DNA of 64,000 bases from Burkholderia contaminans (GCF_029633825.1 NZ_CP090640.1:2790001-2854000); one strand, 5' to 3'. Shown: positions 17,470 to 25,698, counted from the first letter of the stretch. The notes: generated from the sequence alone by a model not told the origin. Numbers and translations are program-made.

Positions 17470-17691
17470 ATGGACATACGAGCCCTACAAGACGATGAAC
17501 TGATGGCCCAGGCCCGAGACTGGCGGCAACGGGCACTGCGCGGCGAGAAGGACGCACGCGGCCTCGCGCACGAACTGGAATGCGAAGTGCGCCGGCGCTT
17601 CCCCAGGAACAATGCGCCCCATGCACTGCCGCCGATCCAATTGCTCGGCGCCGTGCCGCAAACACCCCAGCGGCGCTGGAAGCCCTGGTAA
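17470..17691 (+). CDS. Hypothetical small ICE protein
   Basis: A 73-aa protein from ATG 17470; a GTG at 17428 would add 14 residues. It has an amphipathic, charged helical region (DDELMAQARDWRQRALRGEK, then AHELECEVRRRF) followed by a proline-rich tail ending RRWKPW. I do not recognise a family. The ordered helix pattern and high-GC codon use argue for real coding, but there is no clear ribosome-binding site. Confidence 0.5.
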   Translation: MDIRALQDDELMAQARDWRQRALRGEKDARGLAHELECEVRRRFPRNNAPHALPPIQLLGAVPQTPQRRWKPW

Positions 17692-17838
17692 GCACCGGCT
17701 CAAAGGCAGCCCGCCCGCATGACTGCGCCACGGCCGATCGGCGCTGATCCCGAAATCCCCCCGAAATAGCGCGAATTTCGAGTGGCCCGGTCACGGGCCA
17801 ATGCCTACCGTGGAATCTCCACCTTCTGGAGAACCACC

Positions 17839-18138
17839 ATGAGCGATCCCATGCAACCCGGAACGCCTGCGCCTGGAGCAGAAGGGCCTGGCATCTTTCT
17901 GCCGACCCTCATCTGGACCACCGACCGCAAGACGGTAGGCAACGAGATGCAGCGCCTGCTGGGACGGCGCGCACAGCTCAACGTCCTGCTGTCCGCCTCC
18001 GAAGAAACGGACGACGGCACCACCTGGTACGCAATGGCCCAGGCCACGCTGAACCAGCTGGACTGCGATATCGAACGTCTCTTCGAGTGGCTGGGCGACT
18101 ACGAACCCGACACACCCACGCCCGAAGTGCCATCGTAA
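17839..18138 (+). CDS. Hypothetical ICE protein, acidic
   Basis: A 99-aa acidic protein, ATG 17839 with CTGGAGAACCACC upstream, a clear ribosome-binding site. After a Pro/Gly-rich start it reads FLPTLIWTTDRKTVGNEMQR and ends with an acidic helix DCDIERLFEWLGDYEPD. No known domain is recognised. It is probably conserved among related ICEs given its position between DUF932/parB and DUF2958. Dispersed repeat copy C begins about 15 bp after its stop. Confidence 0.65.
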   Translation: MSDPMQPGTPAPGAEGPGIFLPTLIWTTDRKTVGNEMQRLLGRRAQLNVLLSASEETDDGTTWYAMAQATLNQLDCDIERLFEWLGDYEPDTPTPEVPS

Positions 18139-18154
18139 TGTCCGGCATGAAGGG

Positions 18155-18280
18155 AGCGATCCGGCACCAGCCGGTTCGCTGCGCGAGAGGGGCGCCAAGC
18201 CTGCGCGGCGGGGATAGCCCGCAGGGCTTTCCCCTGGAGGCAAGCGCAGCGCGCAGCGCCCCGCCAGGGGCGCGAAGGCA
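18155..18280. repeat. Dispersed ICE intergenic repeat, copy C (partial)
   Basis: Contains GATCCGGC, AGAGGGGCGCCAAGC, TGCGCGGCGGGGATA and GGAGGCAAGCGCAGCGCGCA in the same order as copies A and B. The third block (TTGAAGCCGAATGG) is missing because the copy ends at the stop of the convergent gene at 18281. It may act as a shared 3' region of two convergent genes. Confidence 0.68.
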
Positions 18281-18559
18281 TCAGGCCGGGTCGTCGGGGC
18301 GCAGGCTGGCTTCCGACACCGGCATCCACGGCGATGACGAGTCCAGCAGGTAGCGCGCACCGCGCGCGTACAGGCCCGAAAGTCCGCTGGGACGATAAAA
18401 CCCGGTGACGCGGCACCGGAACTGTGCGCCAAACTCGTTGGTATAGATCACCGCGTCGCCGAGCGCAAAGCGCAAGGGCTGGCCGTTCTCCGGTGGGAAC
18501 GGCTTGAACGCATCATGCTCTGCCGTGATTTCGAGGATGTAGTCGTGGTGGCTGCTCAT
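18281..18559 (-). CDS. Hypothetical small ICE protein
   Basis: A 92-aa protein, ATG 18559 with AGGAGGTC upstream. It has a mixed alpha/beta character (YILEITAEHDAFKPFPPENG, FALGDAVIYTNEFGAQFRCR, then YARGARYLLDSS), with a short beta-rich core. I do not recognise the family. It lies directly downstream of the second DUF2958 gene on the same strand (63-bp gap) and is probably co-transcribed with it. Confidence 0.68.
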   Translation of the reverse strand: MSSHHDYILEITAEHDAFKPFPPENGQPLRFALGDAVIYTNEFGAQFRCRVTGFYRPSGLSGLYARGARYLLDSSSPWMPVSEASLRPDDPA

Positions 18560-18622
18560 GGCCTTGACCTCCTGAAATGATTGAGAACGCTCAGGAGCGC
18601 CTTGCGGCGCCCCAGAACCAGG

Positions 18623-18973
18623 TCAGACAACGACACGCCCCGCCAGCCGCGCATCGCGCGCATAGGCGCTCAGCCGCTTCTCGGCACGAAAGTGCAGATC
18701 CCGCTCTACCGGCAAGCCCAGCCGCCCGCGCACGGTCGCCAGTTCGGAAAGACTGACCCAGCCGATTTCCGGCATCCCTAGGCCCAGGTCGCAAAGACCG
18801 AAGGCGTGATCGTGGTCATCGGGATCAATCTCGGTCAGCAGCCAGGTCGCGCCGGCATCCGGCGTGAACAGCTTGACCACTGGGGCCGGATCGAAGTCCG
18901 GGTTCTCCAAGGATTCGCGGCCGTTGGCCAGCAGCACGATGCGCTGCTCGTCCGTGATGAATGCGTGGTTCAT
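18623..18973 (-). CDS. DUF2958 domain protein, copy 2
   Basis: A 116-aa paralogue of the protein at 10657-11004. Shared landmarks are LFTPDAGATWLLTEIDP, LCDLGLGMPEIGWVSLSELA and RDLHFRAEKRLS. ATG 18973 has AGGAG eight bases upstream. Identity to copy 1 looks moderate, so the duplication is old. Function unknown. It is the last backbone gene before the conjugation-cassette cargo. Confidence 0.85.
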   Translation of the reverse strand: MNHAFITDEQRIVLLANGRESLENPDFDPAPVVKLFTPDAGATWLLTEIDPDDHDHAFGLCDLGLGMPEIGWVSLSELATVRGRLGLPVERDLHFRAEKRLSAYARDARLAGRVVV

Positions 18974-19349
18974 GGTGAACTCCTGTAAGGTTACCGGGCG
19001 GAATTGCCCAGCCCTTGCAGGGCACGGCGCAGCGCAAGCAGTCAAAGATCGAAGACGGCCGCCAGGCCGCAAGCGCCGAAGGTGCGCAGTCATTGACGGC
19101 GAGCACGCCGTGGCACGATGAAGGGAACAGCAAGCCGCCACACCTCACCACGCAGCCACCCCGGTATTGACAAGCGTAGCGCGCAGGTCCGAAGCGTCAG
19201 TCCAGATCAGAGCGTCCGGGCTTGAAGCCGGATGACTGCGATTCGGCACGAAGCTCGGGGCGCAGCCCATGAGCCCGACGAAGGAACGTCGGGATGCAGG
19301 CCAAGTTGCCAGCAGGCAGTTGAAAAGTGGTGCTGGCCTTCAGGCGCTG
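18974..19349. other. Intergenic region with a degenerate dispersed repeat (copy D)
   Basis: 376 bp. It has CAAGCGTAGCGCGCAG at 19174-19189, then GGCTTGAAGCCGGATGACTG at 19220-19239 and GGGGCGCAGCCCATGAGCCC at 19257-19276, all degenerate forms of the dispersed repeat. No gene is supported. This is the junction between ICE backbone and cargo. Confidence 0.45.
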
Positions 19350-20420
19350 TCAATTTTCTTGATCTTCCGGATACGCCGCCTGGGGAATCGGCACCCAGCC
19401 ATCGCGGGTGATGCCTGCCCCGATGCGTATGTTCTGGCTTTCAGTTGCCGCCCAGTGCCCACCCCGGTGCAATACGGCGCGAATCACCGACTTCCGCGGA
19501 TGATCCTCATCCGCCTTGGCAGAACTGCATATGGCATTCCAATGGTGCTTGTCCGGCATACTGTTCAACCGTGGGCCGAGCAGTTGATCCAAGACTTCGG
19601 TCGAAACGTTGTGTCGCCCGCCGTGATGGGGCACTTGGAAATACCGAATACCTGGCAGCGCGAGTCCCACGAAAGGTGCGTAGTCGATCACCTCCTGCAG
19701 TGCTTCACGCCCGGCATCGCCAGTAAGCATGACGCGATGACCGTTCAAGACAGCCGACTGCACCACACTCATTTCATTCTCACGACTGGTCGGCTCAGGC
19801 GGGAAATATTCCTCGCCCCACAGGGACTTGATGTAGGCGGTCGCGGCCTTCACTGCCCGGAATATGCTGCTCAGCGCGCTATCAAAAGCACTTTCTTCGA
19901 CAGCTTCCGGTGTCTTCGCGGAGTCCACGATCAGGTCCAAGTAGCGCCCCAGGGTAGGTGCCATGACCGCGAACGGACCGATGCTCTGCCCCTGAAGGGG
20001 GGCATGGATTGGAATTCCCTTCTCCACCGCAATATCCTCAAGAATTGCCGTGGCATCGTAGATTGAGCGCAACTTCCGTCGCAGGGCTTCAACCGATTCA
20101 TAGGTCTCAAAGCGATCGATCAACTGGTCCGCGTATATCCACGGCCGGTTGATCCAAAGATTCCTGACCGTGCATTGCTCCAGGACTTTTCGTAGTCCGT
20201 TGGCGTGATCGCGATCTGGGTGCGTGAGGATCACATGGTCGATGACTGTTGTTCCATAGTACGTCTTCAGATGCTCGACTATCTGATCACCCGTATCCAG
20301 ATACCCACCGTCAACAACGTGCACGCCCTCGGTGCCATTCACCGAGTAGCGCAGCGTGATCGCGTCCCCGCTTTTCGCTGTTTCGACGCCAAGAAAGTCG
20401 ATCTCGAAGTAGTCAGCCAT
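19350..20420 (-). CDS. ComEC-type metallo-beta-lactamase-fold protein (MBL1)
   Basis: A 356-aa predicted metal hydrolase. The metal-binding motif is His67-P-Asp69-R-Asp71-His72 (LTHPDRDHANG), the HxDxDH form of ComEC/Rec2-type enzymes. Further ligands are probably Asp235 in LTGDAGREAL and His265-His266 in QVPHHGGRHN. There is no signal peptide or membrane segment, so it should be cytoplasmic. ATG 20420 has GAGGG upstream; the longer frame is rejected. It is encoded 45 bp after the E2-E1-JAB gene and is the last gene of a three-gene operon. A nuclease or phosphodiesterase effector role is inferred. Confidence 0.82.
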   Translation of the reverse strand: MADYFEIDFLGVETAKSGDAITLRYSVNGTEGVHVVDGGYLDTGDQIVEHLKTYYGTTVIDHVILTHPDRDHANGLRKVLEQCTVRNLWINRPWIYADQLIDRFETYESVEALRRKLRSIYDATAILEDIAVEKGIPIHAPLQGQSIGPFAVMAPTLGRYLDLIVDSAKTPEAVEESAFDSALSSIFRAVKAATAYIKSLWGEEYFPPEPTSRENEMSVVQSAVLNGHRVMLTGDAGREALQEVIDYAPFVGLALPGIRYFQVPHHGGRHNVSTEVLDQLLGPRLNSMPDKHHWNAICSSAKADEDHPRKSVIRAVLHRGGHWAATESQNIRIGAGITRDGWVPIPQAAYPEDQEN

Positions 20421-20465
20421 ACATCCCTCTTGTTTTATGCCAACAAAGTGCCGGTGGCTTTGCAC

Positions 20466-22721
20466 CTACCAGCGATCCACCGCACACGTGAGTCCTGTCG
20501 GAGTCCATACCAACGACACGGCCGGAAGGCCGCCAGCATCCTCGGCGATGCCGCGCAATGTATTTCGGTCGATACCCGAATGTGCGCCGCCTTTCGGGTG
20601 GCTGTGCCACGTTCCTATAAAGGCGAGATACCCCAAAGAGGCCGCGTTTGCGGCGCGCAAATTTTGAACAAGCCCGTTGGTTCCGAGGACGAAGCGGGCG
20701 GCCTCTCGAACACTGTCAGGCGGTGCCTCAACAAGGCCTGCAATGGTGATGGTTCGATTTTCAAACGAGATGCGGCCGATCAAGGCGCCGCCTGTTTCCA
20801 GAGCACCCCAGCGCAGCGCATCAGCATGGATTGCTTGCGCAACTGGGGACAGGACCCGAATGTTCCAGCCACCATCGTCTGCGACTTCAAGCGCAGTGGT
20901 CGGGCCAAGGCTGGCGCGGGTCCATGCCATTCCAAGGCCTTCGGCATCTGAGATTCCGGCGCAAAGCGTCGCTTCCTTCGGAAGCCCATCAACGAGCCAT
21001 CGTTCCAGTTGCAGGCCGGCCAGTGACGTCGACCGCGAAACAACGGCGTCAGACATAGGCATCGTCAGCGAACGACAGTTGTCACCCACGAAAATCCGAG
21101 TCGGCTCAGACGTCTCGCCGGCAATCGACGCACGCAGTTCCGGTGCAAACCGGCAGCACTCGAACAAGAACGCCGTGAGGTCGTCAACTCGGCCGGCACG
21201 GCCAGCTCCTTCGAGCAATACCGCCACACAGCGCCCCTGACCATACATCGCGATCCGTGCCAATCGGGCTGGGGATTGATCCAACGCTGCCGATTGTGTT
21301 TCTGCAGCCAGCACCTGAAGTGACGCCGTCGCATCCACGATGAGGGCCGCATCCTGCGGAACGGTTGCCGCAAACTGTTCCGGATCGACCAAAAGAGTCA
21401 CTGCGTCGGTGTCGAACGCTCGCGATTGAAGATGCGACAGCGATTCAAAGGCTGTCTTCATCAGCGCCGACTTCCGAGGCGGAACCAGAACTGATGCCCG
21501 CTCAATGAGTGCATGCCGCGCGGCGTTGTGAGGCGACATGGGTTCGTTGTCGACGAAAGTCATCGAACCAAAGCCCGCTCGCCCCAGTTGCATCGCGACT
21601 TTCGATCCCACGCTTCCGCAGCCGAGCACGACCAGCGGCTGTGATGTGGCTGCGTATGGAATGCCGGACGTCCTTGCCAGCAGTTCAGGAGACAACGCAT
21701 GCGCGTGAAAGGCCGGGTGAACCGTGGCGTTACGCTCCAGGAGCGATTGAGCGTTGAGTTCATAGCGCACCACATAGGGCAATACCTCGACACTCCTCCC
21801 TGGCGAGCCCACAAGCGACGCTGGCCTTTGCACAGCCAGAATCACAATCGCGTACAAACCATGCACCCAGCCATGCGAGTCCTGTCGCATATCCAGGATT
21901 GAGCGTCCGAAATAACCGTCCACTTCCTGGGCCAAAGCGTCGCGATCAATACCAAGCTCCGCTGCTCGATCGAGCAGCGTCGCGAGATCGACAACTGTCT
22001 CTGGTTGATAGCGTCCGATCACATGCGGGAGGCCGTCGGTCATCGGAGCGCGCGCGATGAAGGCCGCGGCATGGCCGTTCCCCCATTTGCCCAGCTTGTC
22101 GTTGTGAACATCCTGATAAAACACAGGATCGACTTGTGCGGTCAGTTCGGCGTTGATGATGGCGTACAGACCGCCATCGATCGTCACGTAGCCTGCGGGA
22201 ACCACCAGAATCGTGCCGTCAGCGGGAGCGGCGGCCGCGACCTTCTCGGCACTGAATACAACGGTCGAAGGACAGCTGTCTCGGCGCGTTGGTTCCCACC
22301 CCTGCTCCAGGTCCAGGAGTGTTCCGGCCGCGGCCTTGTGCAGCCAGTCGATCAACTGATCGACAACGGCGTCCAGGCCAAACCGATGCAGCAGCTCGTT
22401 CAACGACCCTTCGAATAGGCACGGCGAGACTAACTCGCCTTGGCGATGGGGGTTGATGTGCGGCAAGTTGAGCGGGAAGTCCGCACGTAAGAAGGGCTCG
22501 GGTGCAGACAGGGGCCAGTCACTACCGAATACCAGCACGCACGTCTCGACGGTGCGCACTCCGGTCTCAGAGATACCATTGCGCCGAGACCTGTTCGGCA
22601 GTTGGACCGCAACATCGACTTCAATCTCCGTCGATGCACCAGTTGTCCTTGGCTCGCCAACGCGGATAAGGCCTCGATGCCGCTGAAGTTGATGCAGTGC
22701 GTCTGCGATGGTGCCCGTCAT
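20466..22721 (-). CDS. E2-E1-JAB fusion protein (ubiquitin-like conjugation/deconjugation)
   Basis: 751 aa with three parts. Residues about 30-140 form an E2-like domain with LPHINPHRQGELVSPCLFEG and candidate catalytic Cys101. Residues about 360-580 form an E1/ThiF adenylyltransferase with LVVLGCGSVGSKVA (nucleotide loop at 367-373) and FVDNEPMSPHNAARH. Residues about 630-751 form a JAB/JAMM protease with Glu642, His706, His708, Ser715 and Asp718 (TWHSHPKGGAHSGIDR), one residue shorter than the canonical spacing. Residues 150-350 form a linker region I do not recognise. It should activate, transfer and remove a ubiquitin-like or peptide modifier. The start overlaps the MBL2 stop (ATGA). Confidence 0.88.
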   Translation of the reverse strand: MTGTIADALHQLQRHRGLIRVGEPRTTGASTEIEVDVAVQLPNRSRRNGISETGVRTVETCVLVFGSDWPLSAPEPFLRADFPLNLPHINPHRQGELVSPCLFEGSLNELLHRFGLDAVVDQLIDWLHKAAAGTLLDLEQGWEPTRRDSCPSTVVFSAEKVAAAAPADGTILVVPAGYVTIDGGLYAIINAELTAQVDPVFYQDVHNDKLGKWGNGHAAAFIARAPMTDGLPHVIGRYQPETVVDLATLLDRAAELGIDRDALAQEVDGYFGRSILDMRQDSHGWVHGLYAIVILAVQRPASLVGSPGRSVEVLPYVVRYELNAQSLLERNATVHPAFHAHALSPELLARTSGIPYAATSQPLVVLGCGSVGSKVAMQLGRAGFGSMTFVDNEPMSPHNAARHALIERASVLVPPRKSALMKTAFESLSHLQSRAFDTDAVTLLVDPEQFAATVPQDAALIVDATASLQVLAAETQSAALDQSPARLARIAMYGQGRCVAVLLEGAGRAGRVDDLTAFLFECCRFAPELRASIAGETSEPTRIFVGDNCRSLTMPMSDAVVSRSTSLAGLQLERWLVDGLPKEATLCAGISDAEGLGMAWTRASLGPTTALEVADDGGWNIRVLSPVAQAIHADALRWGALETGGALIGRISFENRTITIAGLVEAPPDSVREAARFVLGTNGLVQNLRAANAASLGYLAFIGTWHSHPKGGAHSGIDRNTLRGIAEDAGGLPAVSLVWTPTGLTCAVDRW

Positions 22722-23911
22722 GATGCTCCGTGCGGCATGGGGGTGCGCGCAGAGGTCACCACGGCAGCGGCCTTCGATCCGGACTCCTTCTTCGAGGGAG
22801 GTTGCACACCCTGAGCGGTTACGGTGAAAACGAGCGGTTCCACGGACTTTTCGCTGGGGTACTCGCCTGTGCAGTAGAACTCGCCTTTTGCTTCGTCCAC
22901 GATCGTCACGTACTCACGCTTCGCACGGATGCAGGGCGGATCGCTGTCATCATCTGCAATCGGCTTGCAGCTGGCGACGATGACGGCGCCGTCACGGGTC
23001 TGCGAAAGCGCCTTGCGAGCATCAGCATCGAGCTTGGCTTTTTCACGGTAGTCGGACCAGCTGTCATAGGACAGCGAATGCCAGGAACAATGATGAGGCG
23101 CCTGCATGATGTCGTACTCAAGCACATCTGCTTCAGCCTTGTGGCGTTGCCACTGGCGGTTCCAGATGAACACCTCAGCATCGCCACCAGTAAGGAATTT
23201 CGCACCATCCGGCGTCTGCGCGTCAGCCGCCAACGTGATGTTCAGAATAACGCTGGACTGGTTCTTGACCAGGCACTCTTCCTCTTCCTCGTCATCCTGG
23301 GCGTCCAGTGGAGCCAAAAGAAACGCAGAAAAGAATGCGGAACTCTTGCCATTGATCGTTGAAAAGCGCGTGTCCACCTTCCGCACAATCGAAGTGAGAT
23401 CATCGGTTTTTCCGTCGATGTCCTCGCCCATGATCTGAATGCGGTCACCGTTCCCGACGGCGAAATTCTTGTCACGGTTCAGTTGCACGCGCCGACGCGC
23501 CTCCGTGTTGAATGCCTTGGCGTCGTCGCTCAAGGTGTGCGTCTTGCTGGCGCGTCGAAACACGATCGGGGACGACCACATCTCGCGGATCACGATTTTC
23601 TTGTCCTTGTCGTCCTTCTTGTCGTCCGGGTACTTGTCGAGTGGCCCTAGGTAGAAGTGTCGCTTCAACCCTCGGCAATGGTCTTGATCCGGGTGGCTCA
23701 GCAGGAACGCATCGACATACGGCCTGCCGTTCTCATCCTTCTTCAGTCGTTCGCGCAAATCCTTGGCGACATCGCGCGCCTCCCCGTCAGGGTCGTCGGC
23801 GTCTTGCCTGATGTTTACGTCGATCAGCAGAGTCGTCGCGTCGAGATCGCCGAACTTGATGAGGGTCATGTCCCCGTTGTCGACGGGAAAAAACGTGATG
23901 GTTGTAGGCAC
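22718..23911 (-). CDS. ComEC-type metallo-beta-lactamase-fold protein (MBL2)
   Basis: 397 aa. The metal motif is His73-P-Asp75-Q-Asp77-His78 (LSHPDQDHCRG). Later ligands are Asp244 in LTGGDAEVF and His273-His274 in QAPHHCSWHS. Compared with MBL1 it has a lysine/aspartate-rich insertion (about residues 95-105) and an acidic patch (about 205-213). The start is GTG 23911, with GGAG five bases upstream, and it begins MPTTITFFPV, which forms the first strand of the fold. It is the first gene of the cassette operon and is coupled to the E2-E1-JAB gene. The substrate is unknown. Confidence 0.82.
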   Translation of the reverse strand: MPTTITFFPVDNGDMTLIKFGDLDATTLLIDVNIRQDADDPDGEARDVAKDLRERLKKDENGRPYVDAFLLSHPDQDHCRGLKRHFYLGPLDKYPDDKKDDKDKKIVIREMWSSPIVFRRASKTHTLSDDAKAFNTEARRRVQLNRDKNFAVGNGDRIQIMGEDIDGKTDDLTSIVRKVDTRFSTINGKSSAFFSAFLLAPLDAQDDEEEEECLVKNQSSVILNITLAADAQTPDGAKFLTGGDAEVFIWNRQWQRHKAEADVLEYDIMQAPHHCSWHSLSYDSWSDYREKAKLDADARKALSQTRDGAVIVASCKPIADDDSDPPCIRAKREYVTIVDEAKGEFYCTGEYPSEKSVEPLVFTVTAQGVQPPSKKESGSKAAAVVTSARTPMPHGAS

Positions 23912-24000
23912 TGGGGTCTCCGGGTAGACGACCGAAGGATGATCGCGTATAGTTAATGTACGACGATTTTTTATATCCGTCTACTTTTTAGGCGTGACTG
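23912..24000. promoter_or_regulatory. Divergent control region of the conjugation cassette
   Basis: 89 bp between the divergent MBL2 and WYL genes, visibly AT-rich compared with the ICE backbone. It carries a separated inverted repeat GTAGACG (23924-23930) and CGTCTAC (23978-23984), and a plus-strand TATAGT (23948-23953). WYL proteins often repress their own divergent defence operons, so this is the likely operator region. No exact promoter is assigned. Confidence 0.5.
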
Positions 24001-24903
24001 ATGCAAAAACCTTCCGTTCCTGCCGCCGAACCTGCTGAGCCTAAGGGGCTAAGTTGGGGGCTGGAGAGCAGACTTCAATTCATCGATTTCCGTCTGCGCT
24101 GGGAGCGGCGCATCAACCGGATGGATCTCACCGAGCACTTTGGTATTTCGGTCCCGCAGGCATCGCTGGACATTTCCAAGTACATGGAGTTGGCGCCGAG
24201 CAACCTGACTTACGACCGCAGCTCCAAGACCTACACGGCAGCGCAGAGTTTTCACCCGCTTTACCAACGAAGCTCGGCGCAACGCTATCTAGCAGAACTG
24301 CTAGCGACAAAGATGGGAATTGTCGAGCCGACGGCCAGCTTCATCGGCTCCGCGCCGGAGACAGATTGGGCCCCGTCCCCTTGGCGCACGATCAATGAGC
24401 AGACCGTCGAAGCAGTGGTGCGCGCAATCCGCCAGCAGGAATCCATTCTGGTGAGCTACCAGTCCATGACGTCGTTGGATGAATCGGTTCGCTTGCTGTC
24501 TCCCCACGCCCTTGGCAATGACGGTTTTCGCTGGCACATGCGCGCGTTTTGCCACAAGCGCCAGCGCTTCAGCGATTTCGTCCTTGCTCGAATCCTGCGC
24601 ATCGATGGCTTCGAGGCGACCCAAGTGGACTCCAACCAAGATTCGCATTGGCAAACTGTATTGACGCTGGTACTTGCACCGCATCCCGATTTGCCTGCAG
24701 CCAAGAAACGAGTCTTAGAGTTGGACTACGGCATGGAAGATGGAGAGGTCAAACTTCCATGCCGCCAAGCGTTTCTGTACTACACGCTGAGACGTTTGGG
24801 TTTGCATACCAAGGAAGCACCAGACCCCCTCGCACAGCAGATCACGCTGAAAAACCGCGATGAAATCCAACCCTATATCGACGCCTTGGCGGCACAGGCC
24901 TGA
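24001..24903 (+). CDS. WYL-domain transcriptional regulator
   Basis: A 300-aa protein. Residues about 20-75 form a winged HTH (RLQFIDFRLRWERRINRMDL, then FGISVPQASLDISKYMELAP). Residues about 140-225 form a WYL domain, in which the signature reads W-H-M (FRWHMRAFCHKRQRFSDFVL). The C-terminus (about 230-300) resembles the WCX extension. The general layout matches CapW/BrxR-type repressors of phage-defence loci. It is divergent from the MBL2/E2-E1-JAB operon and 6 bp from the membrane protein gene. The ligand that would relieve repression is unknown. Confidence 0.88.
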   Translation: MQKPSVPAAEPAEPKGLSWGLESRLQFIDFRLRWERRINRMDLTEHFGISVPQASLDISKYMELAPSNLTYDRSSKTYTAAQSFHPLYQRSSAQRYLAELLATKMGIVEPTASFIGSAPETDWAPSPWRTINEQTVEAVVRAIRQQESILVSYQSMTSLDESVRLLSPHALGNDGFRWHMRAFCHKRQRFSDFVLARILRIDGFEATQVDSNQDSHWQTVLTLVLAPHPDLPAAKKRVLELDYGMEDGEVKLPCRQAFLYYTLRRLGLHTKEAPDPLAQQITLKNRDEIQPYIDALAAQA

Positions 24904-24909
24904 CTTCAC

Positions 24910-25698
24910 ATGACAACAATTTTTGAACTGGTCAAAGACCCCTACGAGCGCAAGGCACGTGTTATCCCTGGCCTTCTTGTGGCCTTACCCGTGCTGGTGC
25001 CGCTGTTGTGCGTCTACGGGGCTCGGCACCCTGTGCTTACAGGTGTGATCGGCCTGCTGGGCGGCTGCGGCGCTATCTATGCACTCGCGAGCGTAGCGCG
25101 CGGACGTGGTAAAAAACTTGAAGAGATGCTGGTCTCAAAATGGGGTGGCATGCCCACGACCATCGCACTACGCCACCGCGACAAGTTCCTTGATGGTGTC
25201 AGCAAGCAGCGTTATCACACGGCGATCACTGCCAAGTTGGGTATCGCCATGCCAACGGCAGAAGAAGAATCAGCAAACCCAGACAAGGCAGACGACATCT
25301 ACATCGGTGCCACTAAGCGGCTTCGCGAACTCACGCGTTCCAACAAGCAGCTCTTGCTGAAAGAGAACATCGCCTATGGATTTCATCGCAACATGCTGGC
25401 GATGAAGCCTGTCGGTATCCTGTCGTGCCTCATGGGCGTCGTCTACGGATTGTTGATTGCAAAGATTTTGCAGGTAGCACCTCTCCAATTTGACTTGGTG
25501 CACCTTGCCGATCCAGGGCTTGCCGCAGGCTTGACATTGCTCATTTCGCTGGCGCTACTTGCCGCATGGCTACTGTATTTCGATCAGGACGCAGTAAGGC
25601 GGATGGGATTCGTCTATGCGGAACGTTTGTTTGAATGTTTGCCGTCGTTGCCTTCTTCCTCCTCACGGAAGAAAGCCGTAAAACCGACTACAGACTGA
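24910..25698 (+). CDS. Four-helix membrane protein of the cassette (unrecognised)
   Basis: 262 aa. Four hydrophobic segments: about residues 19-37 (IPGLLVALPVLVPLLCVYG), 43-62 (VLTGVIGLLGGCGAIYALAS), 166-184 (PVGILSCLMGVVYGLLIAK) and 204-223 (GLAAGLTLLISLALLAAWLL). About 100 soluble residues lie between helices 2 and 3, with charged helices. I do not recognise a family. The 6-bp gap to the WYL gene means they are co-expressed. In defence systems such a protein is often a membrane-acting effector or a sensor. That is inference from context. Confidence 0.75.
   Translation: MTTIFELVKDPYERKARVIPGLLVALPVLVPLLCVYGARHPVLTGVIGLLGGCGAIYALASVARGRGKKLEEMLVSKWGGMPTTIALRHRDKFLDGVSKQRYHTAITAKLGIAMPTAEEESANPDKADDIYIGATKRLRELTRSNKQLLLKENIAYGFHRNMLAMKPVGILSCLMGVVYGLLIAKILQVAPLQFDLVHLADPGLAAGLTLLISLALLAAWLLYFDQDAVRRMGFVYAERLFECLPSLPSSSSRKKAVKPTTD

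Noticed and set aside
19269..20066. 265-aa plus-strand frame in the cassette, considered as a ubiquitin-like gene
   Set aside because: It is antisense to MBL1, has no beta-grasp pattern and no Gly-Gly end.
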